The notes under the pieces are model-generated. The model saw only the letters and a list, made by a program, of their open reading frames with translations, was not told the DNA's origin and did no database searches. The position numbers and the translations under genes are program-made. Of a DNA stretch of 18,664 nucleotides, positions 12,622-18,664 are shown piece after piece (the stretch's first letter is position 1; every line of letters starts with the position of its first letter). This DNA comes from an uncultured Eubacteriales bacterium (lineage in GTDB: Bacteria > Bacillota > Clostridia > Oscillospirales > Acutalibacteraceae). The DNA is taken from the NCBI GenBank assembly GCA_934486705.1, contig CAKSQS010000050.1:1-18664 (forward strand), read 5' to 3'.

Positions 12622-12626
12622 TTTTT
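12582..12626 (+). terminator. Hairpin of element B followed by T5, likely terminator of the CotF-like gene
   Basis: GCTCCCCTCT (12583-12592) pairs with AGAAGGGAGC (12611-12620) with one C-A mismatch, around the inner hairpin TTTCGGC/GCCGAAA. Five T follow at 12622-12626. It is the only terminator-like structure between the CotF-like gene and the convergent membrane-protein gene. Confidence 0.65.
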
Positions 12627-12630
12627 GGTT

Positions 12631-12972
12631 TTATAATCTTCTTATTATCTCATTATTCTGCGAGATAAGGTGGCCCACAGCGTAAATCAGGAAAAGAATT
12701 ATTATTGAAAGCACTATGCCCACAATAAAAACTCCCACCGCAACTATGGCGAAAATCTTATCTAACATAACAAGCACTGCGGCAACCGCGGCGAAAACCA
12801 ACAGTATCATAAGCGCCACTATAAAGGATATAGCCTTTATTATTTTATCAAGGTGCTTGAAAACTCCGTTTCCGTAATTCTGGGTTACAGCCTTTAGGCT
12901 GCTTTTTGTTTTGGGCAGGGTAGAGGAGCTTATGTCCTCAAAGCTCTCGTCACTGTAAAATTCATCATTCAT
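12631..12972 (-). CDS. Small membrane protein of unknown function, ileS operon
   Basis: I do not recognise this protein. Its 113 residues have an acidic, Ser-rich cytoplasmic N-terminus (1-38), an amphipathic stretch, and two long hydrophobic segments at about 47-70 and 73-100 (a helical hairpin). It ends in a short polar tail, SQNNEIIRRL. No cysteine or catalytic motif is present; it looks structural or regulatory. ATG 12972 is 21 bases after the ileS stop, and AAAGGAG precedes it by about ten bases, so it is probably co-transcribed with ileS and subject to the same T-box. It ends five bases from the terminator hairpin of element B. Confidence 0.75.
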   Translation of the reverse strand: MNDEFYSDESFEDISSSTLPKTKSSLKAVTQNYGNGVFKHLDKIIKAISFIVALMILLVFAAVAAVLVMLDKIFAIVAVGVFIVGIVLSIIILFLIYAVGHLISQNNEIIRRL

Positions 12973-12993
12973 TTACGGGGTACTCCTTTCGGT

Positions 12994-15900
12994 TTATACC
13001 TTTTCTACGCCTATTGTTACCTTTTCGCCGTTAATATCCCATTCCTTGGTGTAGCCTGCGGGTTCGGCGGCGTTTATCGCGTCGGCAAGCGTGTCGCCCG
13101 CAATATCCGCTTTCTTTGAAAGGGCAATATCCGTAACCTTTTCGCTGCCCTTAACGGTTACGCTTATATGGTCGGTCACGTTAAAGCCCGCCTCTTTGCG
13201 CATGGTCTGAATTTTGCTTATCAGCTCGCGCACAAAGCCCTCTTCAATAAGCTCTTTTGTAAGGGTGGTATCTATCGCAACGGTAATTCCGCGGTCGCTT
13301 ACGGTGTAAAAACCGTCCTTTTGCTTGGCGTCTATCAGCAGATCCTCGGTTTCAAGGGTCACTTCGCCCGACGGGAGCGATAAAACAAGCTTTCCATTTT
13401 TATCAAGCTCTTTTTTAGCCGCAGTGCCGTCAAGCTCTGCGAGTGCCGCTCTTATCTCGTTTAGCTGCTTGCCGAACTTAGGACCTACGGTTTTAAGCTG
13501 CGGCTTGAACCGGTATGTTACGAAATCGTCAACCTTATCGGTAAAGCATACGTTCTTTATATTAAGCTCATCACGAATAATATCGGTATAAAAGCTGTCA
13601 AGCTCTCCGTCAAGCTTAACATACATAGTAGCAAGGGGTTGGCGGTTTTTAAGCGCCGAGCCGTTTCTTGCGGCTCTGCCCAAAACAACTATTTCAAGCA
13701 CCTTATCCATTTTATCTTCAAGCTCTTTATCAATAGCCTTTTCGTCCACGGTGGGGAAAGCGCAGAGGTGTATGCTCTCGGGCGCTGATTTATCAACGTT
13801 GCGAACAAGGTTTTGGTAAATGCTTTCGGTCATAAACGGAATCATGGGGGCTGCCGCTTTAGCGGTGGTAACAAGCGCGGTGTAAAGGGTCATATACGCC
13901 GCGATTTTGTCTTCGGGCAAGCCCTGAACCCAATATCTCTCTCTGCCGCGGCGAACGTACCAGTTGCTCATATCGTCCGTAAATTCCTGCAAGGCTCTTG
14001 CCGCCTCGGGTATGCGGTAGTTATTCAGGTTTTCGTCAACCGCCTTTACCATTGAGTTAAGCTTTGATAAAAGCCATTTATCCATAACGGTAAGCTTGCA
14101 GTTTTCAAGCGAATACTTTGTGGGGTCAAATTCGTCTATATTGGCGTAAAGCACATAGAATGCGTAGGTGTTCCAAATGGTGCCCATAAACTTGCGCTGA
14201 CCCTCTGTTACCGCCTTATCGTGGAAACGGTTGGGCAGCCACGGGGCGGAGTTGGTGTAGAAATACCAACGAATAGCGTCTGCGCCGAATTTTTCAAGAG
14301 CCTCAAACGGGTCTACCGCGTTGCCCTTTGATTTACTCATCTTTTGCCCGTTTTCATCCTGCACGTGACCCAAAACTATAACGTTTTTATAGGGCGATTT
14401 GTTGAAAATAAGGGTGGAAATTGCAAGCAGGGAATAGAACCAACCGCGCGTCTGGTCAACCGCCTCGGAAATAAAGTCCGCCGGGAACTGCGACTCAAAA
14501 AGCTCCTTATTTTCAAAGGGATAATGGTGCTGCGCAAACGGCATTGAGCCTGAATCGAACCAACAGTCAATAACCTCGGGCACTCTGTGCATCTGCTTGC
14601 CGCAGTGGGGGCACTTTATGGTCACCGCGTCTATATACGGGCGGTGCAGCTCTATATTATCGGGGCAGTTATCGGACATTTCCTTTAATTCCGCAATACT
14701 GCCTACAGAGTGCATATGCCCGCACTCGCACTGCCAAATATTAAGCGGAGTGCCCCAATAGCGGTTGCGCGAAATGCCCCAATCCTGAACGTTTTTAAGC
14801 CAATCGCCGAAACGGCCCTTACCTATGCTTTCGGGTATCCAGTTAATGGTATCGTTATTGCGAATAAGGTCTTCGCGCACATCGGTCATTTTTATAAACC
14901 ACGATTCGCGCGCATAGTAGATAAGCGGGGTATCGCAGCGCCAGCAATAGGGGTAATCGTGCTCAAACTTGGGCGCGTCGAAAAGCAAGCCCTTTTCGTC
15001 TAAATCCTTTAAAACAAGCGGGTCGGCTTTCTTTACGAATATGCCGGCATAGGGGGTCTCCTCGGTAAGATTTCCCTTACCGTCAACAAACTGAACAAAC
15101 GGCAGGTCGTAACGTCTGCCCACCTTTGCGTCGTCCTCACCGAACGCGGGCGCTATATGAACTATGCCCGTACCGTCGGTCATGGTAACGTAGGTGTCGC
15201 AGGTGATATAATGACCCTTTTTATTTTGCTTTTCGCAAACGGGCTTTACAAAATCGAAAAGCGGCTCATATTCTTTATATTCAAGCTCGCTGCCCTTATA
15301 TTCCTCAATAATTTCGTAGGCGGGCTTATCTTCTGTTGCAAGCTTGCCGAGCACCTTATCAAGCAGCGCCTTTGCCATATAGTAGGTGTAGCCGTCCGCC
15401 GCCTTTACCTTGCAGTAGGTTTCTTCGGGGTTTACGCAAAGCGCCACGTTTGAGGGCAAGGTCCACGGGGTAGTGGTCCATGCAAGGAAGTATGCGTCCT
15501 CGCCCACAACCTTAAAGCGGACTACCGCGCTGCGCTCCTTAACGTTTTTATAGCCCTGCGCCACCTCGTGAGAGGAGAGGGGAGTGCCGCAGCGGGGGCA
15601 GTAGGGAACGATTTTAAAGCCCTTGTATAGAAGCCCTCTTTCGTATATCTTTTTAAGCGCCCACCATTCCGACTCTATAAAATTATTATCATAGGTAACA
15701 TAGGGGTGCTCCATATCCGCCCAGAAACCGACGGTCTTTGAGAAATCCTCCCACATACCCTTATATTTCCAAACGCTTTCCTTGCAGTGCTCGATAAACG
15801 GCTCTAAGCCGTATTGCTCTATCTGCTCCTTGCCGTCAAGCCCCAAAAGCTTTTCAACCTCAAGCTCAACGGGCAGACCGTGGGTATCCCATCCCGCTTT

Positions 15901-16143
15901 TCTCGGCACCATATAGCCCTTCATAGTGCGGTAGCGCGGAATCATATCCTTTATAACGCGGGTCAGCACATGGCCTATATGCGGCTTGCCGTTTGCGGTG
16001 GGCGGGCCGTCGTAAAATACGTAGGGCTTATCGCCCTCGCGCTCGGCTATGCTCTTTTCAAATATATTTTCGTCTTCCCAAAATTTTTCAACCTTTTTTT
16101 CCTCTTCAACAAAGTTAAGGTTGGTGGATATGCTCTTATACAT
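12994..16143 (-). CDS. ileS: Isoleucine-tRNA ligase, long (type 2, eukaryote-like) form
   Basis: IleS charges tRNA-Ile with isoleucine and removes mischarged valine. It has 1049 residues when started at ATG 16143, preceded by AAAGGAG. The longer in-frame start at 16206 would translate the T-box terminator and is rejected. The HIGH motif is H55-H58 in NGKPHIGHVL, and KMSKS is at 601-605 (GQKMSKSKG). The editing domain at about 190-400 includes TTTPWTLPSN (223-232). Cysteine pairs C182/C185, C400/C403, C472/C474 and C511/C514 are candidate zinc sites. Length and the VFYDGPPTANGKPHIGHVLTR opening are typical of the type 2 clade, many members of which tolerate the antibiotic mupirocin; here resistance is only an inference. 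It is preceded by a T-box with isoleucine specifier and followed by a small membrane-protein gene. Confidence 0.97.
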   Translation of the reverse strand: MYKSISTNLNFVEEEKKVEKFWEDENIFEKSIAEREGDKPYVFYDGPPTANGKPHIGHVLTRVIKDMIPRYRTMKGYMVPRKAGWDTHGLPVELEVEKLLGLDGKEQIEQYGLEPFIEHCKESVWKYKGMWEDFSKTVGFWADMEHPYVTYDNNFIESEWWALKKIYERGLLYKGFKIVPYCPRCGTPLSSHEVAQGYKNVKERSAVVRFKVVGEDAYFLAWTTTPWTLPSNVALCVNPEETYCKVKAADGYTYYMAKALLDKVLGKLATEDKPAYEIIEEYKGSELEYKEYEPLFDFVKPVCEKQNKKGHYITCDTYVTMTDGTGIVHIAPAFGEDDAKVGRRYDLPFVQFVDGKGNLTEETPYAGIFVKKADPLVLKDLDEKGLLFDAPKFEHDYPYCWRCDTPLIYYARESWFIKMTDVREDLIRNNDTINWIPESIGKGRFGDWLKNVQDWGISRNRYWGTPLNIWQCECGHMHSVGSIAELKEMSDNCPDNIELHRPYIDAVTIKCPHCGKQMHRVPEVIDCWFDSGSMPFAQHHYPFENKELFESQFPADFISEAVDQTRGWFYSLLAISTLIFNKSPYKNVIVLGHVQDENGQKMSKSKGNAVDPFEALEKFGADAIRWYFYTNSAPWLPNRFHDKAVTEGQRKFMGTIWNTYAFYVLYANIDEFDPTKYSLENCKLTVMDKWLLSKLNSMVKAVDENLNNYRIPEAARALQEFTDDMSNWYVRRGRERYWVQGLPEDKIAAYMTLYTALVTTAKAAAPMIPFMTESIYQNLVRNVDKSAPESIHLCAFPTVDEKAIDKELEDKMDKVLEIVVLGRAARNGSALKNRQPLATMYVKLDGELDSFYTDIIRDELNIKNVCFTDKVDDFVTYRFKPQLKTVGPKFGKQLNEIRAALAELDGTAAKKELDKNGKLVLSLPSGEVTLETEDLLIDAKQKDGFYTVSDRGITVAIDTTLTKELIEEGFVRELISKIQTMRKEAGFNVTDHISVTVKGSEKVTDIALSKKADIAGDTLADAINAAEPAGYTKEWDINGEKVTIGVEKV

Positions 16144-16162
16144 TTTTTTGCTCCTTTCAAAT

Positions 16163-16395
16163 AAAAAGACTCCGCCCCATAACAGGACGAAGCCTAAAAA
16201 CTTCAACCACCCATTACGGCAGACAAAAAATCTGCGTTCCCTCTAACGGCGGAATACCGGAGCGGCTTACTTTAAGAAATTTCAGCCGTCGGCTCGGGAG
16301 TGATACCGGTTTTTTACGCTTTTCGGGCTCACACCACCCCCGATTCGCTTAAAAACGCTTTTATAAAAACCGCAGTCTCCGTCTTAGCTTTTAAA
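16163..16395 (-). ncRNA. T-box leader (riboswitch) of ileS with isoleucine specifier ATC
   Basis: This tRNA-sensing leader lets ileS transcription continue when uncharged tRNA-Ile accumulates. Reading the minus strand, a Stem I distal segment GGTGGTGTGAGCCC is followed by the specifier loop TATCACTCCCGAGCC, whose ATC (16304-16302) is an isoleucine codon. A Stem III hairpin GCAGA/TCTGC comes next. The tRNA-end bulge is TGGT in GGGTGGT (16212-16206), which can pair with ACCA at the tRNA 3' end. The antiterminator forms TGAAG with CTTCG around eight bases. The competing terminator is GGCTTCGTCC with GGGCGGAGTC followed by five T (16194-16163). The usual ACCGCG after TGG is missing. The 5' limit is approximate. 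Confidence 0.88.
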
Positions 16396-16411
16396 GTGTT
16401 TTTTTATTAGC

Positions 16412-16873
16412 TTAATTCTCTTTTGCAGAGGGTATTTGCTGCTTTAATGCGGCGCGGGTCTTTCTTACCTCGCCCAAGTTGGCGGTAAGTCCCTCGTCGG
16501 CGCGGCGCATAATATCATCCACAAAATCCTGCGCGGCTTTGCGCATTTCGCGGCTCTTCTGCTGCGAGGTGGCAATTATTTCAGCCGCCTTTTGCTGCGC
16601 CAGCTTTACAATTTCCTCCTGCGCGGTCATAGCCTTTGCACGCTCCTCGGCGTTGCGTATAATACCGTCCGCCTCGCGCTTTGCGTTGGTAATAATATCG
16701 GCGCGGTCGGCAACAATGCCCTTTGCCTGCTTAATTTCAGCCGGAATGTTAAGGCGAATATCGTCAACCACTGCGCGGAGCTTTTCAATATCAACCACGG
16801 TTTTTTTGCCGGGGATCTTGATTCCGCTGTCCAAAACCTCGTCAAACTGTTCAAGTAATTCGTCAAGTGTCAT
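16412..16873 (-). CDS. Coiled-coil protein (ATP synthase b-subunit/DivIVA-like), unknown function
   Basis: The 153-residue protein is almost entirely helical. After a short N-terminus (MTLDELLEQFDEVLDSGIKIPGKK), heptad-rich helix runs from about 28 to 145, rich in Ala, Arg, Glu and Lys with regular Ile/Val positions. An example is AKREADGIIRNAEERAKAMTAQEEIVKLAQQKAAEII (64-100). This resembles F-type ATP synthase b subunits or DivIVA-like scaffold proteins, but there is no membrane segment and no clear DivIVA N-terminal domain. Homologues next to coaD in Clostridia are often labelled simply 'ATPase', a label the sequence does not support. ATG 16873 follows GGAGG within the last codons of coaD, so translation is coupled. 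A role linked to division or the envelope is only a guess. Confidence 0.75.
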   Translation of the reverse strand: MTLDELLEQFDEVLDSGIKIPGKKTVVDIEKLRAVVDDIRLNIPAEIKQAKGIVADRADIITNAKREADGIIRNAEERAKAMTAQEEIVKLAQQKAAEIIATSQQKSREMRKAAQDFVDDIMRRADEGLTANLGEVRKTRAALKQQIPSAKEN

Positions 16874-16876
16874 TTT

Positions 16877-17383
16877 TTATTCCTCCGTAGTATCCTTTTT
16901 AATAAAAATCCTGTTCATTATATCCGCCTGTATAACCTCGGGAACAAAGCTTGATATATCTCCGCCCATACCGGCAATTTGCTTTACCATGCTTGAGCTT
17001 AAATACATATTTTGCGTAGCCGTTGTTAAAAACAGAGTTTCAACCTGCGGATTCAGCTTTTTATTGGTAAGCGCCATCTGAAATTCGTATTCAAAATCAG
17101 ACATGGCGCGAAGACCCTTAATTATTGCGTTAGCGCCCTTGCTCGCGGCGTAATCGGCAAGCAAGCCGTCGTAATGCTCAACCTCAACGTTTTGAAGACC
17201 CCGAACACACTTTTTTATCATATTCACGCGCTCTTCGGGGGTAAATGAGCAATGCTTTGCGCCGTTGGAAGCCACTACCACTATAAGCTTATCAAACATT
17301 TTGGCGGCGCGGGTTATAATATCAAGGTGACCGTAGGTTATGGGGTCAAAGCTGCCGGGACAAATTGCAATACGCTCGGTCAT
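16877..17383 (-). CDS. coaD: Pantetheine-phosphate adenylyltransferase (CoaD)
   Basis: CoaD joins ATP and 4'-phosphopantetheine to make dephospho-CoA, the penultimate step of coenzyme A synthesis in the cytoplasm. The 168-residue protein has CPGSFDPITYGHLDII with the nucleotidyltransferase TxGH motif (T16-H19), IIKGLRAMSDFEYE (87-100) and the second ATP loop YLSSSMVKQ (127-135). The length is normal for the family (about 160). It overlaps rsmD by four bases (ATGA) and is followed three bases later by the coiled-coil gene, so the three genes are translationally coupled. The rsmD-coaD pair is a widespread arrangement in Firmicutes. High confidence. Confidence 0.97.
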   Translation of the reverse strand: MTERIAICPGSFDPITYGHLDIITRAAKMFDKLIVVVASNGAKHCSFTPEERVNMIKKCVRGLQNVEVEHYDGLLADYAASKGANAIIKGLRAMSDFEYEFQMALTNKKLNPQVETLFLTTATQNMYLSSSMVKQIAGMGGDISSFVPEVIQADIMNRIFIKKDTTEE

Positions 17384-17925
17384 ACGCTCGCCCCTTTTCG
17401 GTAAACGGTTACAAGCACCTTGCCGTAGCGGTAGGCTTTGGTTATTTTAAATCCGCCTATATCTTCCGCCAACTTTACTTCGGGCGGGTGCTCGCATATT
17501 ATAACGCCGTAGTCGCTCATAAGCGGCAAAACAGCTTTAACCGCCGGCATTAAAAGCCCTGCCGAATAGGGCGGATCTAAAAAAGCAATATCAAACGTAT
17601 CGCGGCAGGCGGCGGCAAACGCCGCATAATCCGAGCGCACCACCTTGGCTTTTTCAGAAAGGTCGGTGCTTTCAAGATTTTTCCGCACAAGGTTTAGGGA
17701 TGCATCCGATGCGTCAACAAAGGTGCAGCTTTCCGCACCGCGGCTCAGCGCCTCAAGCCCTAACTGACCCGACCCCGCAAAAAGGTCGAGCACGCGCCTG
17801 CCCTCAATATCAAACTGTAACGCGCTGAAAATGCCCTCTTTAACGCGTTCGGGGGTCGGGCGGACATCCCGCCCCTCGGGAGCGGCAAGCTTTCTTCCTC
17901 TTGCCGTACCTGTTATAATTCGCAT
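17380..17925 (-). CDS. rsmD: 16S rRNA (guanine(966)-N2)-methyltransferase RsmD
   Basis: RsmD methylates N2 of G966 in 16S rRNA, in helix 31 near the P site. The 181-residue protein starts MRIITGTARGRKL, typical of the family, with VRPTPERVKEGIFSAL (21-36). The SAM-binding VLDLFAGSGQLGLEALSRGA is at 45-64, and the catalytic FLDPPY motif is at 115-120. Length matches the family (about 185-190). ATG 17925 has GGTGAT upstream. It heads an operon with coaD and the coiled-coil gene and has its own promoter, which contains a palindrome that could be an operator. High confidence. Confidence 0.96.
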   Translation of the reverse strand: MRIITGTARGRKLAAPEGRDVRPTPERVKEGIFSALQFDIEGRRVLDLFAGSGQLGLEALSRGAESCTFVDASDASLNLVRKNLESTDLSEKAKVVRSDYAAFAAACRDTFDIAFLDPPYSAGLLMPAVKAVLPLMSDYGVIICEHPPEVKLAEDIGGFKITKAYRYGKVLVTVYRKGASV

Positions 17926-17965
17926 TTATATCACCGATAATAATAAAGTCTATATAACCTTATAT

Positions 17966-17995
17966 ATTATCACACTAAAGGGTGTGTTTTGTCAA
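17966..17995 (-). promoter_or_regulatory. Promoter of rsmD-coaD with a palindrome in the spacer
   Basis: On the minus strand TTGACA (17995-17990), an 18-base spacer, GATAAT (17971-17966). The spacer is nearly filled by CACAC-6-GTGTG (17971-17986), an inverted repeat placed where a bound repressor would block RNA polymerase. Confidence 0.6.
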
Positions 17996-18029
17996 TACTT
18001 TTTTGATTTCAAACCGAAAAACATATTAA

Positions 18030-18055
18030 AAAAAGCGGTTTTGCAACCGCTTTTT
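18030..18055 (-). terminator. Rho-independent terminator of rpsU
   Basis: AAAAAGCGGTT (18030-18040) pairs with AACCGCTTTTT (18045-18055) around a four-base loop, and the minus strand continues in T. It lies ten bases after the rpsU stop codon. Confidence 0.9.
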
Positions 18056-18064
18056 CAAACAAAA

Positions 18065-18241
18065 TCAGCGGAACTTTCTCTTGCGAGCAGCTTCCGACTT
18101 CTTTTTACGCTTTACAGAGGGCTTTTCGTAATGCTCTCTCTTACGTACCTCCTGAATAACGCCGTCCTTCGCGGTCTGCCTTTTAAAGCGACGCAGAGCG
18201 TTATCGAGAGACTCGTTTTCTTTAATTCTAACCTGACTCAT
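18065..18241 (-). CDS. rpsU: 30S ribosomal protein S21
   Basis: Translation of the minus strand from ATG 18241 gives a 58-residue basic protein beginning MSQVRIKENESLDNALRR and ending in AARKRKFR, which is the S21 family. Highly conserved blocks include ENESLDNALRRFKRQ (8-22), EVRKREHYEKPS (31-42) and an Arg/Lys-rich C-terminus. S21 sits on the platform of the small subunit and takes part in initiation. GGAGGG lies eight to nine bases upstream of ATG 18241. It is followed by its own terminator and lies 91 bases downstream of secG in the same orientation. The intervening segment holds a possible hairpin (GCGCA/TGCGC) without a T run, so it may be a spacer or leader structure rather than a terminator. 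Co-transcription with secG is possible. Confidence 0.95.
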   Translation of the reverse strand: MSQVRIKENESLDNALRRFKRQTAKDGVIQEVRKREHYEKPSVKRKKKSEAARKRKFR

Positions 18242-18332
18242 CTATATTCCCTCCCTCCGCAGAATAGCAGGGGTAATCGTTAAATTTGCGCACAGCCTGT
18301 CCTATAAGGGCAGCCTTGCGCCGCGGGATATT

Positions 18333-18581
18333 TTAACCCCTTAAAGCAATGACGTTTGCAACAACCGCCAGCACAAAGAATGCCACGGCGACCCACTTGG
18401 TCCAGCGCGCCAAAGACGCGTCAAACGTTCTTGCTTTGTTCTTGGAAAGGAAAGTATCGGCACCGCCGGATATAGCGCCGTTAATACCGGCGCGGTGACC
18501 CTGCTGCAAAAGAACCACGGCAATTATAAAAAGAGAAACCAAAATAACCGCAATTCCCAATATTATTTCAACTGCACTCAC
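18333..18581 (-). CDS. secG: Preprotein translocase subunit SecG
   Basis: SecG is the small non-essential partner of SecYE and helps SecA-driven export through the cytoplasmic membrane. The 82 residues form two membrane segments, about 5-25 and 60-79. The conserved loop LLQQGHRAGINGAISGGADTFLSKNKART (24-52) lies between them and is the family hallmark. Translation starts at GTG 18579-18581, supported by GGAGGTG seven bases upstream. A plausible promoter on this strand is TTGCAT (18645-18640), 17 bases, TATTAT (18622-18617). It is upstream of rpsU on the same strand; the usual partner rnr is not visible in this window. Confidence 0.95.
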   Translation of the reverse strand: MSAVEIILGIAVILVSLFIIAVVLLQQGHRAGINGAISGGADTFLSKNKARTFDASLARWTKWVAVAFFVLAVVANVIALRG

Positions 18582-18616
18582 AGATTACACCTCCATATTA
18601 CGAATAGGCACTATAT

Positions 18617-18645
18617 ATAATAACACAATCAATTAAAATATGCAA
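18617..18645 (-). promoter_or_regulatory. Sigma-A type promoter of secG
   Basis: On the minus strand TTGCAT (18645-18640), 17 bases, TATTAT (18622-18617). The boxes are moderate matches to consensus. Confidence 0.45.
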
Positions 18646-18664
18646 CAAATATTTTGCACAAATC

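Noticed and set aside
12283..12636. Open frame of 117 codons running from the CotF-like gene into element B
   Set aside because: It is out of frame with the CotF-like gene, has no ribosome binding site, and passes through palindromic repeats.
16144..16206. N-terminal extension of IleS beginning MKFLGFVLLWGG
   Set aside because: This is the T-box terminator read as protein. The real start at 16143 has AAAGGAG and matches the family N-terminus.
18242..18332. Hairpin in the secG-rpsU gap as a terminator or autoregulatory leader
   Set aside because: Pairing is short and interrupted (GCGCA/TGCGC plus a weak inner stem) and no T run follows.

Overview
The window looks like the chromosome of an endospore-forming member of the Clostridia, probably an uncultured gut lineage related to Oscillospiraceae. 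The reasons are three sporulation-type genes (bofA, spoIID and a CotF-like ferritin-fold coat protein), a T-box in front of ileS, strong GGAGG-type ribosome binding sites, sigma-A type promoters with 17-base spacers, and a rsmG-noc arrangement like that of Bacillus. No plasmid, phage, insertion-sequence transposase, CRISPR array, tRNA or rRNA gene was seen.

Layout. Positions 1-1938 (+): the 3' part of a small alarmone synthetase gene, then a membrane-anchored G5/M23 cell-wall peptidase. 2045-2308 (-): BofA. 2411-3166 (+): a short-chain dehydrogenase. 3292-4722 (+): an HtrA-type serine protease. 4849-8040 (-): an operon of a multi-pass membrane protein, trmB and rsmG that ends in a terminator, followed by a ParB/Noc gene with its own promoter. 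8168-9139 (+): SpoIID. 9140-9622: a gene-free stretch with a modular palindromic repeat (element A), heptanucleotide repeats and a terminator. 9623-10204 (+): an unknown exported protein. 10278-11179: a divergent pair, a SLOG-like protein (-) and an AT-rich XRE-type regulator (+), the most accessory-looking part. 11190-11909 (-): a HAD hydrolase. 11973-12425 (+): a CotF-like protein. 12436-12621: a second, rearranged copy of the palindromic repeat (element B). 12631-18581 (-): housekeeping genes in transcription order secG, rpsU (58 codons), rsmD, coaD, a coiled-coil protein, T-box, ileS and a small membrane protein.

How it fits together. The themes are envelope maintenance and sporulation (M23 peptidase, HtrA, SpoIID, BofA, CotF-like protein, exported protein), RNA methylation and translation (TrmB, RsmG, RsmD, IleS, S21), and stress signalling (alarmone synthetase). 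WalR-type boxes at the promoters of the M23 peptidase and of the unknown exported protein suggest that both belong to one cell-wall regulon.

No clear new multi-gene system is visible. The most unusual signals are the modular palindromic repeat, present as two differently permuted copies, and the regulatory DNA: the WalR-like boxes, a T-box with a non-canonical T-box sequence, and an inverted repeat that could sequester the htrA ribosome binding site.
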